Of a stretch of 64,000 nucleotides of DNA, positions 24,264 to 32,816 are shown piece after piece. Origin of the DNA: Lewinellaceae bacterium. GTDB taxonomy: Bacteria > Bacteroidota > Bacteroidia > Chitinophagales > Saprospiraceae. Position 1 is the stretch's first letter. Every line of letters starts with the position of its first letter. Made by a program: the position numbers and the translations under genes. The notes under the pieces were generated by a model, which did no database searches, was not told the origin of the DNA, and was given only the letters and a program-made list of their open reading frames with translations. Location: the NCBI GenBank assembly GCA_016711435.1, contig JADJSY010000083.1, forward strand, positions 302,826 through 366,825, given 5' to 3'.

Positions 24264-24300
24264 TAGTTATCCGTTATTGGTTATTATTGTTCATGTAAGG
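24264..24300. repeat. Short GTTATCCGTTATTGG word array
   Basis: Three GTTAT words followed by GTTCATGTAAGGG, a partial and diverged relative of the dispersed 70-bp repeat, upstream of the OB-fold gene. Confidence 0.65.
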
Positions 24301-24375
24301 GATCTTTACAAATCAGTTGGTAATGTGCAAAACCGATTATCTGCCCTGCTAACTTTAACCCTAACCTTTTGCCCT

Positions 24376-24759
24376 TTAATTATTCGGCGCGCCCGCCCTG
24401 ATCCAGGCCAGTATTTTCTGGCGGTCGCAGTCGGGCAATAAACCGCCTTCGCTCAAAGGCGGCATGGGGTTCGCGACATTGTTGGTGCGGTCGCTGATTT
24501 TGCCGGAAGTGGCGTAGGCTTTTGTGGCGTCATAACCTTCCAACACGTACCCGGAAAACAAAGGCTCCGACGGTTTGTGGCATTTGTAGCAGTGGTTTTG
24601 CAGCAGGGGCAAAATAAATCCGCTGTAACTCACGCTGACTGTATCGCAGGTTTGAACGGGGCCGTAGAGGTCTTCTTCGTTGTCGTAATAACAGCCGGAT
24701 GGGACGGCCAGCAGTAAGGCGCCGAATGCCATACCGAGGTAAAAAATTGTTCTTTTCAT
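24376..24759 (-). CDS. Cytochrome-c-like lipoprotein, single CxxCH
   Basis: A 127-residue lipoprotein. The signal ends in a lipobox (AVPSGCYYD); one heme-attachment motif CYKCH lies at about residue 58, and the C-terminus QKILAWIRAGAPNN is typical of planctomycete-type cytochrome c domains. It probably binds one heme c in the periplasm or on the outer membrane; the distal ligand is uncertain. It is a paralogue of the next gene upstream: both end AWI-x-AG-x-x-NN, and even their 3' flanks share TTTAATTATTC. The start at 24759 fits the signal peptide. Confidence 0.82.
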   Translation of the reverse strand: MKRTIFYLGMAFGALLLAVPSGCYYDNEEDLYGPVQTCDTVSVSYSGFILPLLQNHCYKCHKPSEPLFSGYVLEGYDATKAYATSGKISDRTNNVANPMPPLSEGGLLPDCDRQKILAWIRAGAPNN

Positions 24760-24807
24760 GTGTTTAATGATCAAATAAAACTATTGTGAACGGCATCGTT
24801 GCCCAAA

Positions 24808-24815
24808 CAAAGGTA
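24808..24815 (-). promoter_or_regulatory. Putative -7 element for the single-heme lipoprotein
   Basis: TACCTTTG on the minus strand, 49 nt before the ATG at 24759. No convincing -33 box. Confidence 0.4.
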
Positions 24816-24927
24816 GCAGCAGACGATACATTTTATTGTGTCATTGTTGTTGAAGAGACCCGTAATGGCGAAAAAACGTCCATTCCTCATACTTGCTTTT
24901 TGCCCCTTGCCCTTTGTTTATCGCCCT

Positions 24928-25681
24928 TTAATTATTCAGCGCTCCCGCATCTATCCAGGCTTTCAGTTTGTCGGTTGTGCAAGCATCCAGTTTTTGTCCG
25001 CCTTTCGGCATCCAGTTCGTAGCACGGGTTACGACCGTGTAGAGTTGACCGGAATTGGCTACCGCTTTAATATCTGTGTAGTTTTCCAGTTTAAATGCCG
25101 CCTTGCGGACTGCTTCCGCTGTGGCAGCCCTGGCACCGCGCCTGAACAAGCGGCTGCACAAAACTGCTGAACTTCGCATTTGTCGTATCACATTGGCCTG
25201 CATTTTCATTACAAGCGTTGTTTCTGGCGCCCTGCGCTACCCAACGACTGATCAGGTCAATCTGCGCTTGCGGAAGCGGCGGTTTGCCATAAGGCATCCG
25301 TTTATCGAGGTCATCTTCAATCAAAACCCTTGTTAAATCATTTTCATCCCAATTATTGAGGGTAGCATTTTCTACTGTGGAAACCAGTTTTTGATAGGAA
25401 GTAAGGATTATACCTTCTTCGCGGTCCTGATCGTTGTGACATCCCGACTGTGTGCAGTTGGAAATCAAAATCGGCAATATTTGGTTGCTGAAATAAACGC
25501 TATCGGGGTTGCAGACCACACCATTGCCGCCTGTTCCGCCGCCGCCAGTACCCCCGGTACCCGTAGTATCTGTGGGGTCGGGTTCAACATTAAACATCGA
25601 ATCGTGTTTGCATGATGGAAACAACGCCAACGCCAAAAAAACACAGCACAAAACCGGAAAAAGAAATACTCGCATGGGCAT
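24928..25681 (-). CDS. Di-heme cytochrome-c-like lipoprotein, interrupted by a frameshift
   Basis: A lipoprotein (signal ending LALALFPSC) with a Gly/Thr-rich linker, then two heme-like motifs, CTQSGCH (CxxxCH spacing) and CQGCH. The first frame stops after SSPQGGI; the second frame resumes with KLENYTDIKAVANSG and ends AWIDAGALNN. Removing one base from the A/T run at 25093-25095 rejoins them as GGI-KLENYTD, the expected family sequence, so one protein of about 250 residues is intended. The start at 25681 (MPMRVFLF) gives the signal peptide. Function: probable periplasmic electron transfer. Confidence 0.78.
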
Positions 25682-25771
25682 ATTTATTTTTGAAAATGAA
25701 CGCACAAAGATTGCTTCCGTATCTGTTTTGATTCAAAACAACTGACTGAACCCGTAAAATAAGTGTCTGAA

Positions 25772-25894
25772 ATGGAAAATAAGGGTTGGAGAACCTGGCT
25801 TCGCCGTATCGGCGTGTGGGGCTTTTTGTTTTTTTTGGCCAAAGGACTTGTCTGGCTCGCTATTTTTTTTGGGCTGTTTAAAACCTGCGCGTAG
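25772..25894 (+). CDS. 40-residue single-span membrane protein
   Basis: A small ORF upstream of uvrA. It begins MENKGWRTWLRRIGVW and ends FFGLFKTCA, with a positively charged N-terminus and one hydrophobic segment (residues 14-36) broken by a Lys. I have an impression of very similar short proteins in other Bacteroidota but cannot name a family. It ends 64 nt before uvrA and is on the same strand. Confidence 0.6.
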   Translation: MENKGWRTWLRRIGVWGFLFFLAKGLVWLAIFFGLFKTCA

Positions 25895-25931
25895 ATCCGT
25901 AATCTACCTTTCCAAAACAAAAAGTTTTTAT

Positions 25932-25939
25932 TAATTTCG
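25932..25939 (+). promoter_or_regulatory. Weak -7 element before uvrA
   Basis: TAATTTCG, one mismatch from TAnnTTTG, 19 nt before the uvrA ATG. No clear -33 box; tentative. Confidence 0.3.
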
Positions 25940-25957
25940 CGCCTTCAAACGAATTGC

Positions 25958-28885
25958 ATGGCAAAGGCAAAAAATCAAAGCACGGCGGACCAAACGCAGC
26001 CCGTCGCCAAAAACGGATCGGACAACGGCAACGGCCTCTTAGCCGGTATGGCGGATTATGACCTGGTGGATCCTGCATATATCAGCATCAAAGGCGCCCG
26101 CACCAATAACCTGCGCAATGTCGACCTGCTGATTCCAAAAAATAAATTAGTGGTTGTGACGGGCGTTTCCGGCTCGGGCAAGTCGAGCATTACCATGGAT
26201 ACGCTGTATGCCGAGGGGCAACGCCGGTATGTGGAAAGCCTTTCCAGTTATGCCCGGCAGTTTCTGGGGCGCATGAAAAAACCCGATGTCGATTATATCC
26301 GGGGCATTTGTCCGGCTATTGCCATCGAACAGCGGGTCACCACCGGCAATACGCGTTCCACCGTGGGCAGCATGACGGAGGTGTACGACTTTATGCGCCT
26401 GCTGTACGCGCGCATCGGCAAGTTTTACTCGCCCATTTCCGGTGAAATCGTGAAAAAACACGAAGTGTCGGATGTCATTGATTTTATCAAAAAACAACCG
26501 GAAGGCACGCGTGGCCTGATACTGGTTCCTTTCAATAAAAAATACAAGGAGCGCAGCCTCGAACAGGAATTGAATCTATTGTTGCAAAAGGGTTATACCA
26601 GGCTGCAATACAAGACGGAAACCCTGCGCATTGAAGAGGTGCTGGAACAACCCGATGCGCGGTTCGATATCAAACAGCCCGCATACCAGTTCAACGAACA
26701 ACAGCTCAGCATCCTGATCGACCGTTTTGTGAATGCTGCCGACCTGGAGGAAAGCGAGTGGATGCGGCTGGCCGACTCGATCAATACCGCATTTTACGAA
26801 AGTGAAGGCGAATGCGGTGTGCAGATAGTCGATGGCGGCACACAGGTCGTTCATTTCAACAACCGCTTTGAACTGGATGGCATGGAATTCCCGGAACCCA
26901 CGCCACAACTTTTCAATTACAACAATCCCTACGGCGCATGCCCCACCTGCGAAGGTTATGGCCGCGTATTGGGCATCGACCGCGATAAAGTGGTTCCCGA
27001 TAAAACCAGATCGGTATACGATGGCGCTATTGCCGCCTGGAAAGGAGAGAAATATGGCGAATGGCTGACGCCGCTGGTCCAGCAGGCCCACAAGTTTGAT
27101 TTCCCGGTACATACACCTTTTGAATCGCTGACGAAAGAACAGATCAAACTGCTTTGGGCAGGCAACGAGTATTTCGGAGGAATCGACGCGTTTTTTAAAG
27201 AACTGGAAAGCAAAACCTACAAGATACAGAACCGGGTCACCCTAGCCCGCTACCGGGGCCGCACGGTGTGCCCCACCTGCGACGGCGGCCGCTTGCGGCA
27301 GGAAGCCCTTTGTGTCAAAATCGGCGGCAAAAATATCTCCGATCTTACCAGTGTGCCGCTGGACGAAGTGCTGGCATTTTTTCAGCAACTGAACAGCATG
27401 CTCAGCGAACACGACAGCCAGGTGGCCCGCCGCCTGCTGCTGGAAATCAACAACCGGCTGCATTTTACCGTAGAACTCGGCCTGGGTTACCTGACCCTCG
27501 ACCGCATTTCCAATACCCTGAGCGGCGGCGAAACCCAACGCATCCACCTCACCCGCACCCTCGGCAGCAACCTCACCGCTTCCATGTACCTGCTCGACGA
27601 ACCTTCCGTGGGGCTGCATCCGCGCGACACAGGCCGGCTGGTGAAAGTACTGAAAGACCTGCGCGACCTCGGTAACACGGTGGTGGTGGTGGAACACGAG
27701 GAAGAAGTAATTAAAAACGCAGACTATCTGGTGGACATGGGCCCCGAAGCAGGCGTGCATGGCGGCCATGTGGTTTTTGCAGGCAATTATTCCGATATTG
27801 GAACAGCAGCGCCGGAAAGCCTGACCGCCAAATATATGTCGGGTGAAATGCAGATACAAACGCCCAAACACCGCCGGAAAGCAAGCGAATTTCTGACGAT
27901 TAAAAGTGCCCGCCAGCACAACCTGAAAAATGTGGATGTACGCATCCCCCTGCATTGCCTGACGGTGGTAAGCGGCGTAAGCGGCTCCGGCAAAACCACT
28001 TTGGTGCGCGATATTTTTTACCCGGCCCTGATGCAGCACCTGCCCGAAACGGCAGGCAAACAACCCGGACTTTCTGACGGGCTGGAAGGCAACGCCAAAA
28101 AAGTGACGCGGGTGGAATTCATCAACCAAAGTCCGATCGGGAAAAGCAGTCGCTCCAATCCGGTCACCTACGTCAAGGCTTACGACTATATCCGCGATCT
28201 TTTTGCCAGTCAGCAATTGTCGAAAATACGCGGTTTTCAGCCTAAACACTTCAGTTTCAACGTGGAAGGCGGCCGCTGTGAAGCCTGCAAAGGGGAAGGC
28301 GAACAGGTAGTGGAAATGCAGTTCCTCGCCGATGTGCACCTCGAATGCGAGGAGTGCAAAGGGCGCAGGTTCCGCCAGGAAGTGCTCGACGTACAGTACA
28401 AAGGCAAAAGTATTTTTGATGTGCTGAACATGAGTATCGAGGAAGCGCTCGATTTTTTCAAAGGCAACAAAGAGATTATCGAACGCATCCAGCCGCTCAA
28501 CGACGTGGGATTGGGCTACGTACACCTCGGGCAGTCGTCGAGCACCCTTTCGGGCGGCGAAGCGCAACGCGTTAAACTGGCTTCTTTCCTCATCCGCGAA
28601 AACGGCCAGGGGCATATCTTTTTTATCTTCGACGAACCCACCACCGGGCTGCATTTCCACGATATTCAAAAACTCCTGAACGCTATCCAGGCGCTGGTCG
28701 AAAAAGGCCACAGCGTCCTCGTCGTGGAACACAACATGGAAGTCATCAAATCTGCCGACTGGCTCATCGACCTCGGACCCGAAGGCGGCAAAGACGGCGG
28801 CCACCTGGTGTACGAAGGCGTGCCCGAAGGGCTGGTGAAGGTGGCGGCGAGTTATACGGGGAGGTATTTGAAGGAAAAATTATGA
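25958..28885 (+). CDS. uvrA: Excinuclease ABC subunit A
   Basis: A 975-residue DNA-damage recognition ATPase of nucleotide excision repair. Two ABC ATPase modules are present, with Walker A GVSGSGKSS and GVSGSGKTT and signatures LSGGETQRIHL and LSGGEAQRVKL. Zinc-binding cysteine pairs are at CPTCEGYG / CPTCDGGR and CEACKGEG / CEECKGRR. The N-terminus has about 35 extra Asn/Gln-rich residues before the core; an internal start is possible. No uvrB/uvrC nearby. Confidence 0.97.
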   Translation: MAKAKNQSTADQTQPVAKNGSDNGNGLLAGMADYDLVDPAYISIKGARTNNLRNVDLLIPKNKLVVVTGVSGSGKSSITMDTLYAEGQRRYVESLSSYARQFLGRMKKPDVDYIRGICPAIAIEQRVTTGNTRSTVGSMTEVYDFMRLLYARIGKFYSPISGEIVKKHEVSDVIDFIKKQPEGTRGLILVPFNKKYKERSLEQELNLLLQKGYTRLQYKTETLRIEEVLEQPDARFDIKQPAYQFNEQQLSILIDRFVNAADLEESEWMRLADSINTAFYESEGECGVQIVDGGTQVVHFNNRFELDGMEFPEPTPQLFNYNNPYGACPTCEGYGRVLGIDRDKVVPDKTRSVYDGAIAAWKGEKYGEWLTPLVQQAHKFDFPVHTPFESLTKEQIKLLWAGNEYFGGIDAFFKELESKTYKIQNRVTLARYRGRTVCPTCDGGRLRQEALCVKIGGKNISDLTSVPLDEVLAFFQQLNSMLSEHDSQVARRLLLEINNRLHFTVELGLGYLTLDRISNTLSGGETQRIHLTRTLGSNLTASMYLLDEPSVGLHPRDTGRLVKVLKDLRDLGNTVVVVEHEEEVIKNADYLVDMGPEAGVHGGHVVFAGNYSDIGTAAPESLTAKYMSGEMQIQTPKHRRKASEFLTIKSARQHNLKNVDVRIPLHCLTVVSGVSGSGKTTLVRDIFYPALMQHLPETAGKQPGLSDGLEGNAKKVTRVEFINQSPIGKSSRSNPVTYVKAYDYIRDLFASQQLSKIRGFQPKHFSFNVEGGRCEACKGEGEQVVEMQFLADVHLECEECKGRRFRQEVLDVQYKGKSIFDVLNMSIEEALDFFKGNKEIIERIQPLNDVGLGYVHLGQSSSTLSGGEAQRVKLASFLIRENGQGHIFFIFDEPTTGLHFHDIQKLLNAIQALVEKGHSVLVVEHNMEVIKSADWLIDLGPEGGKDGGHLVYEGVPEGLVKVAASYTGRYLKEKL

Positions 28886-28890
28886 ATGAT

Positions 28891-28959
28891 AAATGATGAA
28901 CGATGAATGGCCGAGCGTGATGTCCGACATCACGCTCGGCCATTCATCGTTCATCATTT
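28891..28959. terminator. 33-bp perfect hairpin between uvrA and mgsA
   Basis: AAATGATGAACGATGAATGG and following bases (28891-28923) pair exactly with 28927-28959 over a 3-nt loop. It lies between convergent genes and is likely a bidirectional terminator. Extra TCATTTATC words continue to 28979, so it also belongs to the word-array class (ATGATAAATGATG family). Confidence 0.85.
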
Positions 28960-28979
28960 ATCGTTCATCATTTATCATT

Positions 28980-29447
28980 CTAAACTTTCCTCCCCAGATA
29001 CTTCGAATAATCCGGCAAAATCACCTCGTATGCTTCCCGCATCAGCGGCGAAGTCATCAGAAAATCCGCCGTTGCGCGGTTGCAGGCGGTCGGTATATTC
29101 CAGGCCACAGCGAGCCGTAGCAATGCCTTGATGTCGGGGTCGTGGGGGAGGGCTTCCATTGGATCCCAAAAAAACACCACCGCGTCAATTTTTCCTTCCG
29201 CTATTTTGGCCCCGATCTGCTGGTCGCCACCCAGCGGGCCGCTCAGGAACTGGGTGACATGCACATCGAGCGCTTTTTCGAGCAATTTGCCGGTCGTGCC
29301 TGTGGCGAACAACTGGTGCTTCTGGAGCTGTTCTTTATTGTGTACCGCCCATTCGATGAGGTCTTTTTTCTTGTGATCGTGGGCAACCAGGGCAATCCGT
29401 TTGCGGGCGCCCAATTCCCGGGTGTAATAGGAGTTCGATTCTTCCAT
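28980..29447 (-). CDS. mgsA: Methylglyoxal synthase
   Basis: A 155-residue enzyme converting dihydroxyacetone phosphate to methylglyoxal and phosphate, a bypass of lower glycolysis. The family motifs LVAHDHKKKDLIEW, FATGTTGKLL, SGPLGGDQQIG (with catalytic Asp) and FFWDPM are all intact. Normal length. It is convergent with uvrA. Its leader contains ATAAC words of the hairpin at 29469. Confidence 0.95.
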   Translation of the reverse strand: MEESNSYYTRELGARKRIALVAHDHKKKDLIEWAVHNKEQLQKHQLFATGTTGKLLEKALDVHVTQFLSGPLGGDQQIGAKIAEGKIDAVVFFWDPMEALPHDPDIKALLRLAVAWNIPTACNRATADFLMTSPLMREAYEVILPDYSKYLGRKV

Positions 29448-29468
29448 GGATTTGTTTTTTGCCGTATA

Positions 29469-29583
29469 AATAGTTATTGGTTATCAGTTATCAGTTATTA
29501 GTGGTGGTAATCTTTGGCTTCTTATATTTAGGGGCCAAAAGTTACCACCACTAATAACGAATAACAAATAACCGATAACTAAC
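29469..29583. repeat. Word-array hairpin with GGTGGTAAT...TTGGC core
   Basis: GTTATTGGTTATCAGTTAT words pair with AATAACGAATAACAAATAAC words. The core GTGGTGGTAATCTTTGGC pairs imperfectly with GGCCAAAAGTTACCACCAC. It occupies the gap between GH95 and mgsA. Confidence 0.88.
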
Positions 29584-29585
29584 AA

Positions 29586-31880
29586 TCAGTGAAGGGTTCC
29601 ATTTAACACATACCGCCCGCCCTTTATTGTTTGCAAGGTAGCCGTCTTGTCACCATAACGCAGTGTGCAGGTATTGCCTAATTTGGATAAAATCGCCACC
29701 TGTTTCAAGGCGCCGTCTTCCCAGTCCAGGTCGATTTCAAACCCGCCGCGGGCGCAAATGCCGTGAATATAGCCGGTATTCCACGCAGTTGGGAGTGCCG
29801 GTAAAAGTTCAATTTCCCCGGCATGGCTTTGCAGCAGCATTTCGGTTATGCCGGCCGTCGCGCCGAAGTTGCCGTCGATCTGAAAGGGCGGATGGTTGTC
29901 GAACAGGTTGGGCAGGGTCGATTTGCGCAGCAGCGCCAGCAGGTTTTGATAAGCCGATTCGCCGTCGTGCAGGCGGGCAAAAAAATTGATGATCCAGGCG
30001 CGGCTCCAGCCCGTGTGGCCACCGCCGTGCGCCAGCCGGAAATCGATGGTTTTGCGGGCTGCTTCCATCAGTTCCGGGTTTTTCCGTTGGGTAATTTCAT
30101 TGCCCGGATGCAGGCCGAACAAGTGTGAAATATGCCGGTGTCCGGGTTCCGGCTCTTCAAATTCCTCCGTCCATTCCATGATACGTCCGTCGCTGCCCAC
30201 CTTTGTCGGGGCGAGCCGCGCCAAAATATTGCGCAGTTTTTTCCTGAAATCGGTGTCGACTTGTAATATTTCGGATGCGGCAATGGTATTTTCCAGCAAA
30301 TTTCGGATAATCATGTGGTCCATGGTTGGGCCCATCACCATCGTTGAAATTTCGCCGGAAGCGGTTTTAAACGTGTTTTCCGGAGAAATGGACGGCCCGG
30401 ACACCAATTGCTTCGTGGCCGGATTTTCCATCAGCCATTCCGAGCAAAACAGTGCCGCGTCTTTCATGGCCGGGTATGCCAGTTTTTCCAGGTAAGTGCT
30501 GTCTTCCGTAAAAAGGTAGTGTTCCCAAAAATGTTGGGCGCCCCAGGCCAGGCCCATCGGCCACATAGCCCATTGTGTTTCTCCGTAGGGTTCCGTGAAA
30601 TGCCAGGCATCGGTGGTGAAATGCGCTACGGTCCCTTTCATGCCGTACATAGCCCGGGCAGTTTTGCGACCGTCGGCACGCATCGCATCCAGAAATTGAA
30701 GAAAAGGCAGGTGCATTTCCGACAAATTACAAATTTCCGAAGGCCAGTAATTCATCTGGATATTGATGTTGATATGGTAATCGGCGTCCCAGGGCGGGTT
30801 GAGGCCGTCGGCCCAGATACCCTGCAAATTGGCGGGTAGTCCGCCGGGCCGTGAACTACTGATGAGCAAATATCGCCCGAACTGGTAGTACAAAGCCTGC
30901 AACTGCGGGTCGGTGTCATCTTTTTGCATGCCTGCGAGGCGCAGATCGACAGGTAAACGAGCGGCATGACTGGCGCCAAGGTGAATATCTACACGTTTAA
31001 AATACCGTTGATAATCACCGACATGCACTGCCTTGAGCGTATCGTAAGGCCGGGCAGCGGCCATTTCCATCTGATCTCGTGAAATCGTTTCCGGCACATC
31101 TCCCCAATAATCGGTGGCTGCCGTAAGAATCAGGGTAATTTGGTTGGCTTTTTCTATACGAATCAGGCTGTCTTGCGAAATAAGCGCGCCGCCTTCGGCC
31201 AGTACTTTCAAACGGGTGACCAATCGCACGCCATTACCATGATCGACGTGTTCGCTCATAGTAATTTCGTTTCCTTCTACCTGGATCAGGGCCAGATTGC
31301 CAGGGCGGCTCAGGCGAAAAGCCGCATTCAGCATACCCGGCTGACTGACATTTAGCCGCACGACCAGTGCCCGGTCGGGCGCGCTGGAAAAAATTTCACG
31401 GGTAAAATTTACACCGCCCGAACGGTAGCGCACACCTGCTATCGCCGAATCGAAATTTACATAACGTTGATAATCTGTTATCTGTGCAGCATGATCTTTC
31501 CCAAAATCGATGTGCAGATCACCGAGCGTCTGGTATCGGCTGCGGATTGCTTTTTTCCCCATCATGTATTTTTGAGCTGTTTTTCGGGCCTCTTCATATT
31601 TGCCGGCAAACAGCATCACACGCACTATCGGCAGAATTTCCTTTGAAACCGGATTGACAAAATCGTAGTCGCCGCCGGTCCACACCGATGATTCGTTGAG
31701 TTGAATTCGCTCCGTTTCCAGTCCGCCGAAAACCATGGCGCCCAGGCGGCCGTTGCCGACGGGCAGGGCTTCGTTCCAGTTCGCGGCAGGCCGGTCGAAC
31801 CAGATGTTCCAGGGGGAGGGTGTTTGGGCCGGGAGAAGTGGCACGTTAAATAGCAATGAGAGCAAAAAATATAGTCGCAT
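29586..31880 (-). CDS. Secreted GH95 family alpha-L-fucosidase
   Basis: A 764-residue glycosidase with a signal peptide (MRLYFLLSLL to PAQ). The N-terminal LNESSVWTGGD and VGNGRLGAMVFGG, the middle GLNPPWDADYHININIQMNY with its conserved Asn residues, and the C-terminal DGNFGATAGITEMLLQSH are diagnostic of GH95. Family members mostly remove alpha-1,2-fucose (some L-galactose) from side chains of xyloglucan or host glycans. The start at 31880 was chosen for the signal peptide. It is divergent from a DMT permease and close to a GH31 alpha-xylosidase-like gene; no SusC/SusD pair is nearby. Confidence 0.92.
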   Translation of the reverse strand: MRLYFLLSLLFNVPLLPAQTPSPWNIWFDRPAANWNEALPVGNGRLGAMVFGGLETERIQLNESSVWTGGDYDFVNPVSKEILPIVRVMLFAGKYEEARKTAQKYMMGKKAIRSRYQTLGDLHIDFGKDHAAQITDYQRYVNFDSAIAGVRYRSGGVNFTREIFSSAPDRALVVRLNVSQPGMLNAAFRLSRPGNLALIQVEGNEITMSEHVDHGNGVRLVTRLKVLAEGGALISQDSLIRIEKANQITLILTAATDYWGDVPETISRDQMEMAAARPYDTLKAVHVGDYQRYFKRVDIHLGASHAARLPVDLRLAGMQKDDTDPQLQALYYQFGRYLLISSSRPGGLPANLQGIWADGLNPPWDADYHININIQMNYWPSEICNLSEMHLPFLQFLDAMRADGRKTARAMYGMKGTVAHFTTDAWHFTEPYGETQWAMWPMGLAWGAQHFWEHYLFTEDSTYLEKLAYPAMKDAALFCSEWLMENPATKQLVSGPSISPENTFKTASGEISTMVMGPTMDHMIIRNLLENTIAASEILQVDTDFRKKLRNILARLAPTKVGSDGRIMEWTEEFEEPEPGHRHISHLFGLHPGNEITQRKNPELMEAARKTIDFRLAHGGGHTGWSRAWIINFFARLHDGESAYQNLLALLRKSTLPNLFDNHPPFQIDGNFGATAGITEMLLQSHAGEIELLPALPTAWNTGYIHGICARGGFEIDLDWEDGALKQVAILSKLGNTCTLRYGDKTATLQTIKGGRYVLNGTLH

Positions 31881-31959
31881 GTTTAAAAAAGCGTTGAAAG
31901 TCAAAGTATTACATAAATGGGGTCATGGCCCAAGCTAATACTTTAGGTTGACGGATTAA

Positions 31960-32134
31960 TTTACCACAGGCGGATTTTTCACAAACCGGGTTTGTCAAAA
32001 GAACAAGGCCAGGGTAGAGTTTAGATTCCGCTTAGTATTTCCTGAATCGGCAAAAATCATCAAAATGACTAAAATAATTTGGTCAACTCTACGCCTTTGC
32101 CCTTTGTGAAACCACTTTGGGTCCGTTGTGGTAA
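31960..32134. repeat. Imperfect 175-bp palindrome, possible degraded mobile element
   Basis: The ends TTTACCACAGGCGGA and TCCGTTGTGGTAAA are inverted. Inside, TTCACAAA / TTTGTGAA and GGGTAGAGTT / AACTCTACGC are also inverted, but with gaps. No ORF. It lies in the 445-nt gap between GH95 and the DMT gene. The rest of the gap holds a 17-nt fragment of the 13254-13390 palindrome at 32194-32210 and a promoter candidate. Confidence 0.6.
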
Positions 32135-32274
32135 AGATGTGAAATACGACCATGTAAATGAAGTGTTAGCAGGTGCCTGAAACGACGCATAGCGTCTTAC
32201 GACCCCGCACATGTCATCCCAAGTTAAGCGCTTGAATTATTTTCAAAGGTAAATAAACGTGTCTATTTTACACG

Positions 32275-32304
32275 TTTGTAATTTCGGATAGTTGTTGATC
32301 TTTG
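32275..32304 (+). promoter_or_regulatory. Putative promoter for the DMT/GH31 pair
   Basis: TTTG (32275-32278), 18 nt, GATCTTTG (32297-32304; one mismatch to TAnnTTTG), 22 nt before the DMT start. Confidence 0.4.
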
Positions 32305-32325
32305 CTCTCGTAAAAAAAACGACTT

Positions 32326-32772
32326 ATGCCCACCTGGATTTTCCTGCTCATGGCCGTTATTGCGGGTTTTGCACTTCCAACGCAAGCCGCCATCAATAGT
32401 AAATTATCCGCTATAGTACAATATCCCGTACTGGCAGGCCTCATTTCTTTTTTAATCGGTACGCTGGCTTTATTTGTTTACTGTCTGTGTTCCGGTGTGC
32501 CGTTACGCGCTGTTTTGTTTGCCAAAAACGCTTCCGCAATCGTATGGACAGGCGGATTACTGGGCGCTTATTTTATATCGGCGACCATTATTCTGGTACC
32601 GAAGTTAGGCGTTGCGTTGACCTTCAGCCTCATCATTGCAGGTCAAATGTTGATTACCCTGGTACTAGATCACTACGGTTTGCTGGGGGTGCCGGTCAAA
32701 ACTGTTAACCTGCCCCGTTTTTTAGGGGTACTACTCATCATTGCAGGCGTCATTCTCATCCGCCGCTTCTAA
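32326..32772 (+). CDS. DMT superfamily small permease (DUF606/YdcZ type)
   Basis: A 148-residue protein with four to five membrane helices; PTQAAINSKLS near the start and a C-terminal FLGVLLIIAGVILIRRF are typical of the YdcZ group. Members are usually paired or homodimeric small-molecule transporters of unknown substrate. Only 45 nt separate it from the GH31 gene on the same strand, so the pair may be co-expressed; sugar transport is a guess only. Confidence 0.82.
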   Translation: MPTWIFLLMAVIAGFALPTQAAINSKLSAIVQYPVLAGLISFLIGTLALFVYCLCSGVPLRAVLFAKNASAIVWTGGLLGAYFISATIILVPKLGVALTFSLIIAGQMLITLVLDHYGLLGVPVKTVNLPRFLGVLLIIAGVILIRRF

Positions 32773-32773
32773 A

Positions 32774-32816
32774 GCCTCACGACTCACCACTCACCACTCA
32801 CGATTCACCACTCACG
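32774..32816 (+). repeat. CACTCACCACTCACGATT word array before GH31
   Basis: Five degenerate CTCACCACTCACG words end exactly at the GH31 start codon. It is a single arm; the matching left arm is missing because the DMT gene ends just before it. Confidence 0.85.

Noticed and set aside
27242..28804. 520-codon open frame antisense to uvrA
   Set aside because: It lies wholly inside uvrA, has no recognisable domain and repeats of His/Phe-rich residues typical of an antisense shadow.
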